From NCBI GenBank assembly GCA_902582355.1, contig CACHRR010000003.1, positions 1-64,000 of the forward strand: a stretch of DNA of 64,000 nt, written 5' to 3'. A program made the position numbers and the translations under genes. Positions within the stretch are counted from its first letter, which is position 1. The number at the start of each line of letters is the position of its first letter. This DNA is from an uncultured SAR86 cluster bacterium. GTDB taxonomy: Bacteria > Pseudomonadota > Gammaproteobacteria > Magnimaribacterales > D2472. Positions 53,121 through 62,345 of the stretch are shown piece by piece. The notes beneath the pieces are model-generated. The model was not told the DNA's origin. It did no database searches and worked only from the letters and a program-made list of their open reading frames with translations.

Positions 53121-53756
53121 ATGATAAAGCTGTATTTAACACCAGGAACAAGAGCAGGAAGAGTGGCATGGCTTCTTGAAGAGCTTAATATTCAGTATGA
53201 TTTAGAAATACTTCCATTTACGAAAGAAGGGCTAAAATCTCCCGAGCATAGGTCTAGGCATGCTTTAGGTAGAGTTCCAGTTATTGAAGATGGAGATATT
53301 ACAATTTTTGAATCTGGCGCAATTATTCAGTACATAATTGATAAATATGGTGATGATAGGCTTAAACCGGATGTAAATTCTGATCAATATCCATACTATC
53401 TTCAATGGTTTCATTTCTGTGAAGGCATGGTGATGCCTCCAATGAATCAAATAGTAGTTCAAACTGTCCTACTACCTCCAGATAGAAGAGACGAAACGGT
53501 TTTAAATCAAGCAAGAAATTTACTTTCAAAATCTTTATCTCCAGTAAATAATTTTTTAGATGATAAGGATTATTTAATTGGAGAGTTTTCTGCAGCCGAT
53601 TGTATGCTGGGTCATTCATGTTATATGGCAAATAGATTGGGCTGTGTAAATGATGAAATGACTAACATAAAAAAGTATGTAGCAAATATTGAGTCTAGAA
53701 AAGCATTTCAAAAAGCAATTAAACTTGGTGAAGAAACAGGCAATCCTATTGGATAG
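53121..53756 (+). CDS. Glutathione S-transferase
   Basis: A 211-residue GST of ordinary length. N-terminal domain: LYLTPGTRAGRVAWLLEEL (about 4-22), LGRVPVIEDGD and FESGAIIQYIIDKYG. C-terminal domain: DKDYLIGEFSAADCMLGHSCY (about 149-169) with the usual N-capping box. A GGAG ribosome binding site precedes it and spacing is ten bases from the previous GST. Substrate unknown; glutathione-dependent removal of halogens or electrophiles would suit the operon (inference). Confidence 0.9.
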   Translation: MIKLYLTPGTRAGRVAWLLEELNIQYDLEILPFTKEGLKSPEHRSRHALGRVPVIEDGDITIFESGAIIQYIIDKYGDDRLKPDVNSDQYPYYLQWFHFCEGMVMPPMNQIVVQTVLLPPDRRDETVLNQARNLLSKSLSPVNNFLDDKDYLIGEFSAADCMLGHSCYMANRLGCVNDEMTNIKKYVANIESRKAFQKAIKLGEETGNPIG

Positions 53757-53762
53757 AGTCTA

Positions 53763-54872
53763 ATGTTAGATCCTATAAAAGTATTTGGTAATGTAGGATC
53801 TCCATATACTCAAAAAATATTATCGCTTCTAAGATATAGAAATATCCCATATACAGTTTCATGGGGAGATGTTGTTCAAAATTTGTCTTTTCTAAATATA
53901 GAACCTCCAAAGCCTGTTTTGTTACCTACAATGGTATTCAAAGATAATAATGGTTCAAATATTTGTAAAACTGATACAACTCCAATAATAAGATATCTAG
54001 AGGAAATATATAGAGAAAAATCTGTGATACCACCCTCTCCTATTTTAAATTTTCTTAATTACTTACTAGAAGATTTTGCAGACGAGTGGACTACAAAATA
54101 TATGTTTCATTACAGATGGTATTTTAATGAAGATGCTGAAAATGCAAAAAAAATGTTAGTACTTCAACATAAAATAGATATTGATGATGACTCAATGAAT
54201 AAATTTGGTGACATTATTGCAGATAGACAAATTAATAGGTTGTGGGTTGTTGGATCAAATGACGATACAGCAAGTCTTATTGATCAAAGTTATAAACGAT
54301 ATTTATTATTAATGGAAAAACATTTAAGATTTTTGCCTTTTATGTTTGGACAGCGTCCTTCATCATCAGACTTTGGTTTATACGGACAACTTACCCAACT
54401 TGTTGGATTTGATCCTACACCAAGAAATATTGCATATAAAAATTCGCCTAGAACAATTTCTTGGGTAAATATAATGTCTGATTTGTCTGGCTTACATGAT
54501 AGTGGAGGAATTGGTGAATTTTTTGGAGTGAGTGATAATGAAAAGGAAAATAAAAGTAAATTAAATTACTTTAGAGATCATAATTATGGCTGGATCGATA
54601 TAGATAATATGCCTAAAACATTAATAGAAATATTTAATGAAGTTGGTAAAGTTTATATTCCATGTCTTATTGCAAATGCAAGGGCATATGAAAGTGGCGA
54701 TGAGATTTGGGAAACATCAATAGATGGCTCAGTTTGGAAACAAAAAACATTTCCTTATCAAGTAAAGTGTCTAAATTGTATAAAGGATGAATTTAATAAA
54801 TTATCAACTAATGACAAAAAAACTACTATAAATTTGATAAACGGTAGTGGTTGTGAAGAAATATTAGGCTAA
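53763..54872 (+). CDS. Long GST-like protein with N-terminal thioredoxin-fold domain
   Basis: A 369-residue protein, much longer than normal GSTs. The N-terminal domain has VFGNVGSPYTQKILSLLRYR (about 9-28) with Ser-Pro-Tyr at the turn, PVLLPTMVFKDNNG and DTTPIIRYLEE. A helical GST-C-like domain (about 95-250) has MFGQRPSSSDFGLYGQL. A further C-terminal segment of about 110 residues (from RDHNYGWIDID) is not typical of GSTs and ends in a Cys-rich tail. Last gene of the TetR-led operon; its stop overlaps the convergent ceramidase-like gene. Confidence 0.82.
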   Translation: MLDPIKVFGNVGSPYTQKILSLLRYRNIPYTVSWGDVVQNLSFLNIEPPKPVLLPTMVFKDNNGSNICKTDTTPIIRYLEEIYREKSVIPPSPILNFLNYLLEDFADEWTTKYMFHYRWYFNEDAENAKKMLVLQHKIDIDDDSMNKFGDIIADRQINRLWVVGSNDDTASLIDQSYKRYLLLMEKHLRFLPFMFGQRPSSSDFGLYGQLTQLVGFDPTPRNIAYKNSPRTISWVNIMSDLSGLHDSGGIGEFFGVSDNEKENKSKLNYFRDHNYGWIDIDNMPKTLIEIFNEVGKVYIPCLIANARAYESGDEIWETSIDGSVWKQKTFPYQVKCLNCIKDEFNKLSTNDKKTTINLINGSGCEEILG

Positions 54873-55823
54873 TTTTTCTGATCTATAATGATAAAAGAAA
54901 AATATTGTAGATATAGCTGTCAATAAATGCCAAATTCCATGAGCTTGAATAAATGAATCTGGATTACAAAACTCTGAATTTGGATTGATGGTTAAATTTC
55001 CTTGAAGCCATATTAACCATGCGGCAATGTATGCAGTCATACCTGCAAAATACCATATATATGTTCTTGATCTGTTTGGTTTCTTATTTGCAAGAAGTCC
55101 TGGCAGCCAAAAAAAGATTATCCACCAATACTGATCAATATTTTCAAATACTTCAGAAGGAAATATTCCAAAAATCATCATTACCAAGAAACCAACAAAA
55201 CCTGAAATAAATCTCATGCTTGGAGACCAAAATCTATATAAGAACTCACTTATTACCCACAGACCTATCGAAACACCAAATAAATCTAAACCAATACCCA
55301 TACCATGACCAAACAATCCTCTCATAACAGCATAAAATATGACTATTAAGACATATACATTTAAAAATGTATTTATAGACCAATCTGACATTCTATATAA
55401 GTTATATAACCATGGAATAATTATGTACATAACCATACTTAAGTTATCAGCCCAACCTCCCCATTCTGTATTTGTTCCATGCATCATCATGGAGCCAGGA
55501 CCTAAATAGACTACTGTTACACCATAAAGAATAGTAATTTTGTTCAAACCAGAAAAATCATTAAAAGACGATTCATTTGATACTGTATATAAGATGAAAA
55601 GACCAGCAATCATAAAGCCCAAATTTGTTAATGTATTTATGGGCTCTCGAAAGACTCCAGCACTTATTCTTTCGCACCACCTAGATGCTTCACCAATAAA
55701 ACTCAGTGATTCATCAGATTGAATAAGTTGAAAATAACTTAGTAGATAAAATACTACAAGAAATATAATACTTATTGATAAAGTTATTATAAATACGTTT
55801 TCTTTTTTTAAAATATTTAACAA
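54864..55823 (-). CDS. CREST/alkaline ceramidase-like membrane hydrolase
   Basis: A 319-residue membrane protein with seven or eight helices. The residues that bind zinc and catalyse in human ACER3 (S77, H81, D92, H217, H221) have exact spaced counterparts: S111 and H115 in GPGSMMMHGT, D126 in WADNLSM, and H295 and H299 in AHGIWHLL. The N-terminal WCER (49-52) and EPINTLTN (60-67) match the other conserved block. The family hydrolyses amide bonds of lipids such as ceramides. Known bacterial members are few and mostly unstudied; the substrate here may be another N-acyl lipid. It is leftward, ten bases from etfA's end on the same strand but downstream of it. Confidence 0.8.
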   Translation of the reverse strand: MLNILKKENVFIITLSISIIFLVVFYLLSYFQLIQSDESLSFIGEASRWCERISAGVFREPINTLTNLGFMIAGLFILYTVSNESSFNDFSGLNKITILYGVTVVYLGPGSMMMHGTNTEWGGWADNLSMVMYIIIPWLYNLYRMSDWSINTFLNVYVLIVIFYAVMRGLFGHGMGIGLDLFGVSIGLWVISEFLYRFWSPSMRFISGFVGFLVMMIFGIFPSEVFENIDQYWWIIFFWLPGLLANKKPNRSRTYIWYFAGMTAYIAAWLIWLQGNLTINPNSEFCNPDSFIQAHGIWHLLTAISTIFFFYHYRSEKLA

Positions 55824-55832
55824 TTAATTATT

Positions 55833-56762
55833 TTATAAAGCGCCTTCAAGTTCAGGTAAGGCATTAAATAAATCTGCAACGAGTCCATAATCAGCAACCT
55901 GAAATATTGGGGCATCTTCATCTTTATTAATAGCAACAATTACTTTTGAGTCTTTCATACCGGCAAGGTGTTGAATAGCACCTGAAATGCCAACAGCAAT
56001 ATATAAATCCGGAGCAACTATTTTACCAGTCTGACCTACTTGATAATCATTAGGAACAAAACCTGCATCAACTGCTGCTCTTGATGCTCCTACAGCTGCA
56101 CCAAGTTTATCAGCTATGGAATCTAATAAATGGAAGTTATCTCCAGACTGCATACCTCTTCCACCAGAAATTACAATATTAGCAGCAGTAAGTTCTGGTC
56201 TGTCACTTTGAGCTAATTCTTCGCCTACAAATTTACATATATTTGATGAACCCTCATCATTAATTTCAATCACATCAACATCTGTATTATTTTTTGTAAC
56301 GGCATCAAATGCGGTAGACCTTACTGTTATTATCTTTACACTATCATTTGATTTAACGGTAGCTATACAACTTCCAGCATAGATTGGTCTTTTGAAAGTA
56401 TCATCTGATTCAACAGAGATAATATCTGATATCTGTTGTGAATCTAATTTTGCAGCAATTCTTGGCATAAGATTTTTACCAAACGTTGAGGCAGGAGCAA
56501 GAATATGTGTAAATCCATCACAGTTTGCGAGAACTAATGTTGAGAAATCTTCTGCAATTGCATTTAAATAGGTTTCACTGTCACACTTTAAAATCTTGGA
56601 TACATTATCAAGTGTTTGACACTCACTAACAACAGCATCAATATTTGAACCTGCGACTAATATTGAAATTTCACCAGTAAGTGATGTTGCTGCTGTTACT
56701 GTGTTTAGTGTAGATCCTTTTAAGGAAATGTTATCATGTTCTGCTATAACTAAAATACTCAT
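55833..56762 (-). CDS. etfA: Electron transfer flavoprotein alpha subunit
   Basis: With EtfB carries electrons from acyl-CoA and other dehydrogenases to ETF-QO. The 309 residues hold the N-terminal domain (LVIAEHDN near 4-11) and the C-terminal FAD domain with VISGGRGMQSGD, VGASRAAVDAGF, VGQTGKIVAPDLYIAVGISG and AINKDEDAPIFQVADYG. All are standard. It follows etfB with a four-base ATGA-type overlap. Confidence 0.97.
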   Translation of the reverse strand: MSILVIAEHDNISLKGSTLNTVTAATSLTGEISILVAGSNIDAVVSECQTLDNVSKILKCDSETYLNAIAEDFSTLVLANCDGFTHILAPASTFGKNLMPRIAAKLDSQQISDIISVESDDTFKRPIYAGSCIATVKSNDSVKIITVRSTAFDAVTKNNTDVDVIEINDEGSSNICKFVGEELAQSDRPELTAANIVISGGRGMQSGDNFHLLDSIADKLGAAVGASRAAVDAGFVPNDYQVGQTGKIVAPDLYIAVGISGAIQHLAGMKDSKVIVAINKDEDAPIFQVADYGLVADLFNALPELEGAL

Positions 56763-57511
56763 TGAATCACCTTTGCTTCATTTTTTAACTTATCAATTAA
56801 ATCATCTACTGTTTCAACCATAATACCAGCTTCCCTTGAAGGTGGAAGTTCTACGGACAATAGTTCTGTTCTTGAGCTTAAATCAAGGCCAAGATCAACT
56901 ACGGGTATAACATTTAATTCCTTTTTCTTAGCTTTCATAATATTTGGTAATGAAGCATATCTTGGTTCATTTAATCTAAGGTCTGTAGTTACTATTGAAG
57001 GAATTTTAAGATCAAGTGTTTGCAAACCTCCATCAATTTCTCTAGTAACAGTAATAGATGAATCACTAATTGAAACTTCAGATGCATTTGTGGCTTGAGG
57101 ATAATCTAACAATGCTCCTAACATTTGACCTGTTTGATTATTGTCACCATCAATAGCTTGTTTGCCTAATATAATTAAATCTGGTTTTTCATCTTCGATA
57201 ATTTTTTGAAGAACTTTAGCAATTGCAAGAGGCTCAAGAAGTGAATCAGTTTCAATTAAAGTTGCTCTGTCAGCTCCAAGTGCTAATGCTGTTCTTAGCT
57301 GCTCTTGTGTTTCTAATTTTCCTACTGAAACAGCAATAACTTCAGATGCCCGTCCAGCCTCTTTAATTTTGACTGCTTCTTCTAATGCAATTTCACAAAA
57401 TGGATTTACTGCCATTTTTACATTATTGAGTTCTACTTGAGTATTATCAGCAGTAGGTCTAACTTTTACGTTATAGTCGACAACTCTTTTTATTGGTACT
57501 AAAATTTTCAT
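56759..57511 (-). CDS. etfB: Electron transfer flavoprotein beta subunit
   Basis: AMP-binding partner of EtfA. The 250 residues begin MKILVPIKRVVDYNVKVR and include AVNPFCEIALEEAV, LGADRATLI and the EtfB signature ending GQMLGALLDYPQ with ASEVSI after it; the recognition loop SLPNIMKAKKKEL (about 190-202), which docks on dehydrogenases, is intact. It heads the etfB-etfA operon and is divergent from the ETF-QO gene across 154 bases of AT-rich DNA that holds several TATAAT-like boxes (57611-57626) but no distinctive operator. Confidence 0.97.
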   Translation of the reverse strand: MKILVPIKRVVDYNVKVRPTADNTQVELNNVKMAVNPFCEIALEEAVKIKEAGRASEVIAVSVGKLETQEQLRTALALGADRATLIETDSLLEPLAIAKVLQKIIEDEKPDLIILGKQAIDGDNNQTGQMLGALLDYPQATNASEVSISDSSITVTREIDGGLQTLDLKIPSIVTTDLRLNEPRYASLPNIMKAKKKELNVIPVVDLGLDLSSRTELLSVELPPSREAGIMVETVDDLIDKLKNEAKVIQ

Positions 57512-57665
57512 AAAGGTTTAATAATTTTTAACTTGTAAATTGTACTTATTTATATGTATATTTAATATAAGAATTGATTATTTTTATATATTTTTAATAT
57601 AAATAGCATTTATAATATAGTATAATTATAATGTATTTTTAAATACTATTACAATAACTAATCTT

Positions 57666-59288
57666 ATGCACAGAGAAGAAATGGAGTATGACGTTGTAAT
57701 TGTTGGAGGTGGTCCGTCAGGCCTTGCTACAGCAATACAATTTGCTCAACTAAATAAAAAAAATAATACAAATTTATCAATATGTTTGCTTGAAAAAGGT
57801 TCTGAAATTGGTGCTCATATCCTTTCAGGCAATGTTTTTCAACCTAATGCACTAGATGAATTAATTCCTAATTGGAAAGATCTGGGAGCACCTTTAAATG
57901 TTCCAGTGAAGAAAGATAAAATTATGTATCTTCTAAAGAGTATTGGTATACCTGTTCCTGCTTTTTTTATGCCAAATATGAAAAATCATGGTAATTATAT
58001 TATTAGTCTTGCCAACTTATGTAGGTGGCTAGGAACTCAAGCAGAAAATTTAGGTGTTGAAGTTTTTCCTGGTTTTCCTGCAAGTAAATTATTGTTCGAA
58101 GATAATAGAGTTATCGGCGTTCAAACTGGCGATATGGGTGTATCTGAGTCTGGCGATCTAAAAGATGGACACGAGCCTGGAATAAACATAAAAGCTAAAT
58201 TAACTATTTTAGGTGAAGGATGCCGAGGTCATTTAGGTAAGCAAATTATAGAAAAATTTAAATTATCTGAAGGTAAAGATCCACAACATTATGGTATTGG
58301 TTTCAAAGAAGTATGGAAACTAAAGCCTGAACTTCATGATGAGGGTCTAGTAATCCATACAAATGGATGGCCGACCACAGATATGGCAGCTGGTTCGTAT
58401 TTTTATCACGGTGAAAATAATGAAGCTTATATTGGTTTTGTCGTTCCTTTAGATTATAAAAATCCGCATTTAAGTCCATTTGATGAATTTCAAAGATGGA
58501 AAACACATCCATCAATTAAGAAATATCTTTTGAACGGTGAAAGAATTTCATATGGGGCAAGAGCGTTAATTAAGGGTGGAATTCAGTCACTACCTCAGAT
58601 GGAGTTTCCTGGTGGTTTATTAATTGGCTGTAATGCAGGTACATTAATTTTTTCAAAAATAAAAGGTTCACATACTGCAATGAAATCGGGTCAACTGGCT
58701 GGAGAATATGCTTATGAAAAACTTAATGGAGCTCAAGTCGATTCATATGATAAAAAAATACAAAAATCATGGATACACAAAGAGCTTTATAAATCTAGAA
58801 ACTTTGGTCCCCTTTTCCATAAATACGGAGCTTTGTTTGGTGCTGCTTTAAATGTTATTGATCAATTTATCTTTAGAGGAAATCTTCCTTTTACTCTTAA
58901 TCATCCAATACCTGATCATGCATGTTTAAAGAAATCAGAAGAAATGCCAAAAATTGATTACCCTAAACCAGACGGAGTCATATCATTTGATAAACTTTCA
59001 TCTGTATATCTTTCAAATACTAATCATGAAGAAGATCAGCCATGTCATTTACAGCTAAAAGATCCAACTATACCAATTAATATAAATCTTCCAATGTATG
59101 ATGAACCTGCGCAAAGGTATTGTCCTGCAGGTGTTTATGAGGTTGTTGAAAAAAATAATGAAAAGAAATTTGTAATAAATGCTCAAAATTGTGTTCACTG
59201 TAAAACATGTGATATAAAAGATCCTTCACAAAATATAACATGGGTCTCACCTGAGGGACCTGGTGGTCCAAATTATCCTAATATGTGA
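57666..59288 (+). CDS. Electron transfer flavoprotein-ubiquinone oxidoreductase
   Basis: Membrane-associated enzyme that passes ETF electrons to ubiquinone. The 540 residues contain the FAD motif VVIVGGGPSGLATAIQFA (about 10-27), LEKGSEIGAHILSGNV, GCNAGTLIFSKIKGSHTAMKSG, and a C-terminal 4Fe-4S domain with C in RYCPAGVYEV and the cluster NCVHCKTCDIKDPSQNITW (about 508-526). Length and domains match the mitochondrial and bacterial enzyme. Divergent etfB-etfA supply its partner. A peptidase lipoprotein gene starts three bases after its stop. Confidence 0.96.
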   Translation: MHREEMEYDVVIVGGGPSGLATAIQFAQLNKKNNTNLSICLLEKGSEIGAHILSGNVFQPNALDELIPNWKDLGAPLNVPVKKDKIMYLLKSIGIPVPAFFMPNMKNHGNYIISLANLCRWLGTQAENLGVEVFPGFPASKLLFEDNRVIGVQTGDMGVSESGDLKDGHEPGINIKAKLTILGEGCRGHLGKQIIEKFKLSEGKDPQHYGIGFKEVWKLKPELHDEGLVIHTNGWPTTDMAAGSYFYHGENNEAYIGFVVPLDYKNPHLSPFDEFQRWKTHPSIKKYLLNGERISYGARALIKGGIQSLPQMEFPGGLLIGCNAGTLIFSKIKGSHTAMKSGQLAGEYAYEKLNGAQVDSYDKKIQKSWIHKELYKSRNFGPLFHKYGALFGAALNVIDQFIFRGNLPFTLNHPIPDHACLKKSEEMPKIDYPKPDGVISFDKLSSVYLSNTNHEEDQPCHLQLKDPTIPININLPMYDEPAQRYCPAGVYEVVEKNNEKKFVINAQNCVHCKTCDIKDPSQNITWVSPEGPGGPNYPNM

Positions 59289-59291
59289 TTA

Positions 59292-61103
59292 ATGAAAAAT
59301 AATATTTTATTAATATTATCTTTTGCTATTACATCATGTGTAACATCTGAAAAACTGGATGATAAAGTAATAACCATTACAGATGAAAGTAATGTTATCC
59401 AAAAAATAATAGAAGTTAACGAAAATGATGAATTTCTAGAATTTCTTGATCAAGATTGGAATAAAAATCTAAATGAAAATCCACTATTTGCTTCTTATAT
59501 AGGAGATAAAAGATTAAATGATAAGATTAATCCAAATACTATTGAGCAATATTTAGTAGAAAGAAGATCAAAGATTGCATCATTAAATCAATTACAAAAG
59601 ATAGATATTTCAAAATTAAGTAAAGAAAACAAACTAAATTATAAATTAAAAGAATTTGGACTTTCTTCTAGCATTGGTCTTACAAATTTTCCTACATATT
59701 ATTTGAGATTGAATCAAAGGGGTGGTATACAAAGTTTCTATGAAACAGGGAATAGATTAGTCTATTCATCAAAACAAGATTACTTAGATTGGTTTTCAAG
59801 ATTAAGTCAATTCCCAAAAAATATTTATACCGCCTTAGAAATAAATAAAGAAGGATTAACCAAAGGCATAACACAACCAAAAATAATAACTGAAGGTGTA
59901 ATTAAACAAATTGACGCAATATTGAATGTAGATATAGATAAAAATCCATATTTAAAAGTTTTTATTGATGCAGACGAGTCACTTTTTACATTAAATGAAA
60001 AAAGACAACTAATTGATAAAGTAAAAGATTTAATAATTAATGAAATCAATCCAGCATACAAAGCATTGAATAATTTTTTAAAAAACGAGTATATAGTTAA
60101 TTCTAGAAAAACAATTGGAATTAGTAATGTGCCTAATGGAAAAGAATATTACGAATATCTAGCAAAATACTATACAACAACAAATCTTACCCCTAATGAG
60201 ATCCATGGAATAGGCCTGATTGAAATTAAAAGAATCAGATCTGAAATGGAAGACATTATCAAACAATTAAATTGGGACGGTGACTTTAATTCATTTTTAA
60301 ATTATCTCAGAACAAGTCCTAGATTTTATTATGATAATTCAGAGGACCTTTTAAATGCTTATTTAATTATGTCGAAGACTATAGATCCGCTTTTAACAAA
60401 AATTTTTAAGGTATTTCCAAGAGCTCCTTATGGTGTTATTCCTATTCCAGATGAATCAGCTCCTTTCACCACAACTGCTTATTATAATAGTCCAAGTCCA
60501 GGAAGGCCTGGCTATTTTTATGCAAATTTATATAAACCAGAGTCAAGACCTAAATACGAGATACCTGTACTAACAGTTCACGAAGCTGTTCCAGGTCATC
60601 ATTTTCAAATATCCATTGCTCAGGAACTAGAAAATGTTCCAATGTTTAGAAAATATCAAGGCATAACTGCATTTATTGAAGGTTGGGGACTTTACAGTGA
60701 AGAACTAGGTGAATATATAGGTATATATGAAGATCCATATGATAAATTTGGCCAACTTACTTATGATATGTGGAGAGCCATAAGATTGGTTGTAGATACA
60801 GGAATTCACTACATGGATTGGTCAAGAGAAGATGCCATAAACTTATTTATAGAAAATTCTGCAAAATCAATTCTTGATATAAATAATGAAGTAGATAGAT
60901 ATATCGGATGGCCAGGTCAAGCGCTGGCGTATAAGATTGGACAATTAAAAATACTGGAGCTTAGAAAAAGAGCAGAAGATAAATTAGGTGAAAAATATGA
61001 TATTAAAGACTTTCATCATGAAGTACTAAAAAGAGGATCACTCCCCCTAGATATACTTGAAAATTATATAGATGAGTGGATTGATGAGACTATGAATTCT
61101 TAG
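59292..61103 (+). CDS. DUF885 family lipoprotein, probable zinc peptidase
   Basis: A 603-residue protein with a lipoprotein signal: lipobox ITSC, cysteine about residue 16. The DUF885 zinc motif is intact as H430-E-A-V-P-G-H-H437, with the second Glu expected in [13 protein letters not shown] (about 457-469). The rest is helical, like M3/M32-type oligopeptidases. It begins three bases after ETF-QO and is probably co-transcribed, with no evident functional link. Its 3' end overlaps a small convergent gene by 14 bases. Confidence 0.9.
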   Translation: MKNNILLILSFAITSCVTSEKLDDKVITITDESNVIQKIIEVNENDEFLEFLDQDWNKNLNENPLFASYIGDKRLNDKINPNTIEQYLVERRSKIASLNQLQKIDISKLSKENKLNYKLKEFGLSSSIGLTNFPTYYLRLNQRGGIQSFYETGNRLVYSSKQDYLDWFSRLSQFPKNIYTALEINKEGLTKGITQPKIITEGVIKQIDAILNVDIDKNPYLKVFIDADESLFTLNEKRQLIDKVKDLIINEINPAYKALNNFLKNEYIVNSRKTIGISNVPNGKEYYEYLAKYYTTTNLTPNEIHGIGLIEIKRIRSEMEDIIKQLNWDGDFNSFLNYLRTSPRFYYDNSEDLLNAYLIMSKTIDPLLTKIFKVFPRAPYGVIPIPDESAPFTTTAYYNSPSPGRPGYFYANLYKPESRPKYEIPVLTVHEAVPGHHFQISIAQELENVPMFRKYQGITAFIEGWGLYSEELGEYIGIYEDPYDKFGQLTYDMWRAIRLVVDTGIHYMDWSREDAINLFIENSAKSILDINNEVDRYIGWPGQALAYKIGQLKILELRKRAEDKLGEKYDIKDFHHEVLKRGSLPLDILENYIDEWIDETMNS

Positions 61104-61227
61104 ATCTTCTACATCGATCACTGCAATAAATTACATTATCCCAATCCTTTTTCCATTTCTTTCGCCAAAAAAATGGTCTATTGCAAACTGGACATGTTTT
61201 TTTAGCTAAATTTATTTTTTTATGCAA
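61090..61227 (-). CDS. DUF2256 small zinc-ribbon-like protein
   Basis: A 45-residue protein read from a TTG start (61227-61225) to TAG (61092-61090). [15 protein letters not shown] (11-25), then [14 protein letters not shown] (28-41) match the DUF2256 family, with its two C-x2-C / C-x3-C type cysteine pairs (C12, C15, C34, C38) and Trp-Arg-Lys-Lys-Trp core. An AGGT box precedes the TTG by five bases. The start overlaps the stop of the DUF1285 gene by eight bases (TTGCATAA), so it is translated by coupling. Family function unknown; in other marine bacteria it often neighbours photolyase/cryptochrome genes, none of which is here. Confidence 0.82.
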   Translation of the reverse strand: MHKKINLAKKTCPVCNRPFFWRKKWKKDWDNVIYCSDRCRRSKNS

Positions 61228-61750
61228 TTTTACCTATTATGTGGTTATGCTTATTACTGGGAATGTAGAGTGAATCATTATCAATATAATTATTTTCAAG
61301 TGCAATATCTATCATTTTATAATAGGTATTTCGATTAAAAAAACCTTCTAAATTTTTTCTAACAATTACAAGTGGAATCATTGTTTTGTCATAACGAATT
61401 AACCGTGTTGAATTATTTTTATCCAAAAAAAATTCATAGTTAAGATTGGTTATTAATTTTACATTGTTATCACTAAGATCAAAATCAACTATTTTGTATG
61501 GAGCTAATTCAACTTTAACTAGAACTTTTTCAAAAGGTGTAATCAAATAATATTCATCAATATCTTTTCTTAAAACTGTTGAAAATAAATTAACAAGTTT
61601 ATTATTTTTTATTGGCGAGTTATTGTAAAACCATTCACCTTCCCTATTTATATAGAACTCTTGACCTTCACATAATTTAGGATTCCATGAATCAACTGGT
61701 GGAAAACTTTTCTGATTTTTTAAATCATTCGCTATTTTAGAAATATTCAT
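61220..61750 (-). CDS. DUF1285 domain protein
   Basis: A 176-residue protein matching DUF1285: [20 protein letters not shown] (about 17-36), [23 protein letters not shown] (about 38-60) and [19 protein letters not shown]. The family forms a SufE-like/PH-like fold of unknown function in proteobacteria and is widely conserved. No membrane segment or signal. Overlaps the LysE-type gene by 14 bases upstream and the DUF2256 gene by eight bases downstream in one leftward operon. Confidence 0.87.
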   Translation of the reverse strand: MNISKIANDLKNQKSFPPVDSWNPKLCEGQEFYINREGEWFYNNSPIKNNKLVNLFSTVLRKDIDEYYLITPFEKVLVKVELAPYKIVDFDLSDNNVKLITNLNYEFFLDKNNSTRLIRYDKTMIPLVIVRKNLEGFFNRNTYYKMIDIALENNYIDNDSLYIPSNKHNHIIGKIA

Positions 61751-62345
61751 AAAGTGATCTTAAGATTATATATAAACCAATTGAACATAATATAAATGAC
61801 AATATTGGTGTAATAAATTTATTCAAAAGTACATTATATTTATTAAAAACAGGGAATGTTAAAAAATAACTAATAAATATAAACCAAAGAGTTGAAGTTA
61901 TTGAAAAATATATTGGAAACAACAGATAATATATGCCATACAAAGTTTCAACCAGAATACTAAATAGTGATACAAAGAATAAAAATGCCTTAATATTAAA
62001 AATATTTGTAATTAGTCCAACCCTGAAACTATTTCCTGAGTATTTTATGTTTTTAGGGGATAAATTGCTTTGTGGTTCAGAATAAAAAATTACAATACCA
62101 AGATACAGAATATATGTTCCACCAATAAAGGTTATTAGAAATTTATAAAGATCATTTCCTAATATAATTAAGGATATTCCACTTATAGCAAGCATACAAT
62201 GTAAAAAGATACCAGCTCCAATACCAACGGATGCTTTAATACCCTCTGTTCTTCCATAAAGTGAAACTTGTCTAATAATAATTGCTGTATCAGGACCTGG
62301 ACTAGTTAATGCGATAAGATGAGCAATTGCTGACCAAATAAACAT
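61737..62345 (-). CDS. LysE/RhtB family amino-acid exporter
   Basis: Inner-membrane exporter, 202 residues with about six helices. The N-terminal signature is ALTSPGPDTAIIIRQVSLYGR (about 12-32) and GIKASVGIGAGIFLHC (about 35-50), typical of the RhtB branch that exports homoserine, threonine or similar compounds. Its ATG shares one base with the murB stop (TAATG), and it overlaps the next gene by 14 bases. Confidence 0.9.
   Translation of the reverse strand: MFIWSAIAHLIALTSPGPDTAIIIRQVSLYGRTEGIKASVGIGAGIFLHCMLAISGISLIILGNDLYKFLITFIGGTYILYLGIVIFYSEPQSNLSPKNIKYSGNSFRVGLITNIFNIKAFLFFVSLFSILVETLYGIYYLLFPIYFSITSTLWFIFISYFLTFPVFNKYNVLLNKFITPILSFILCSIGLYIILRSLYEYF

Noticed and set aside
57633-57646. 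GTATTTTTAAATAC inverted repeat before ETF-QO as a regulator site
   Set aside because: It is AT-rich, has only one GC pair per arm and lies in a gap full of similar words; chance is likely.
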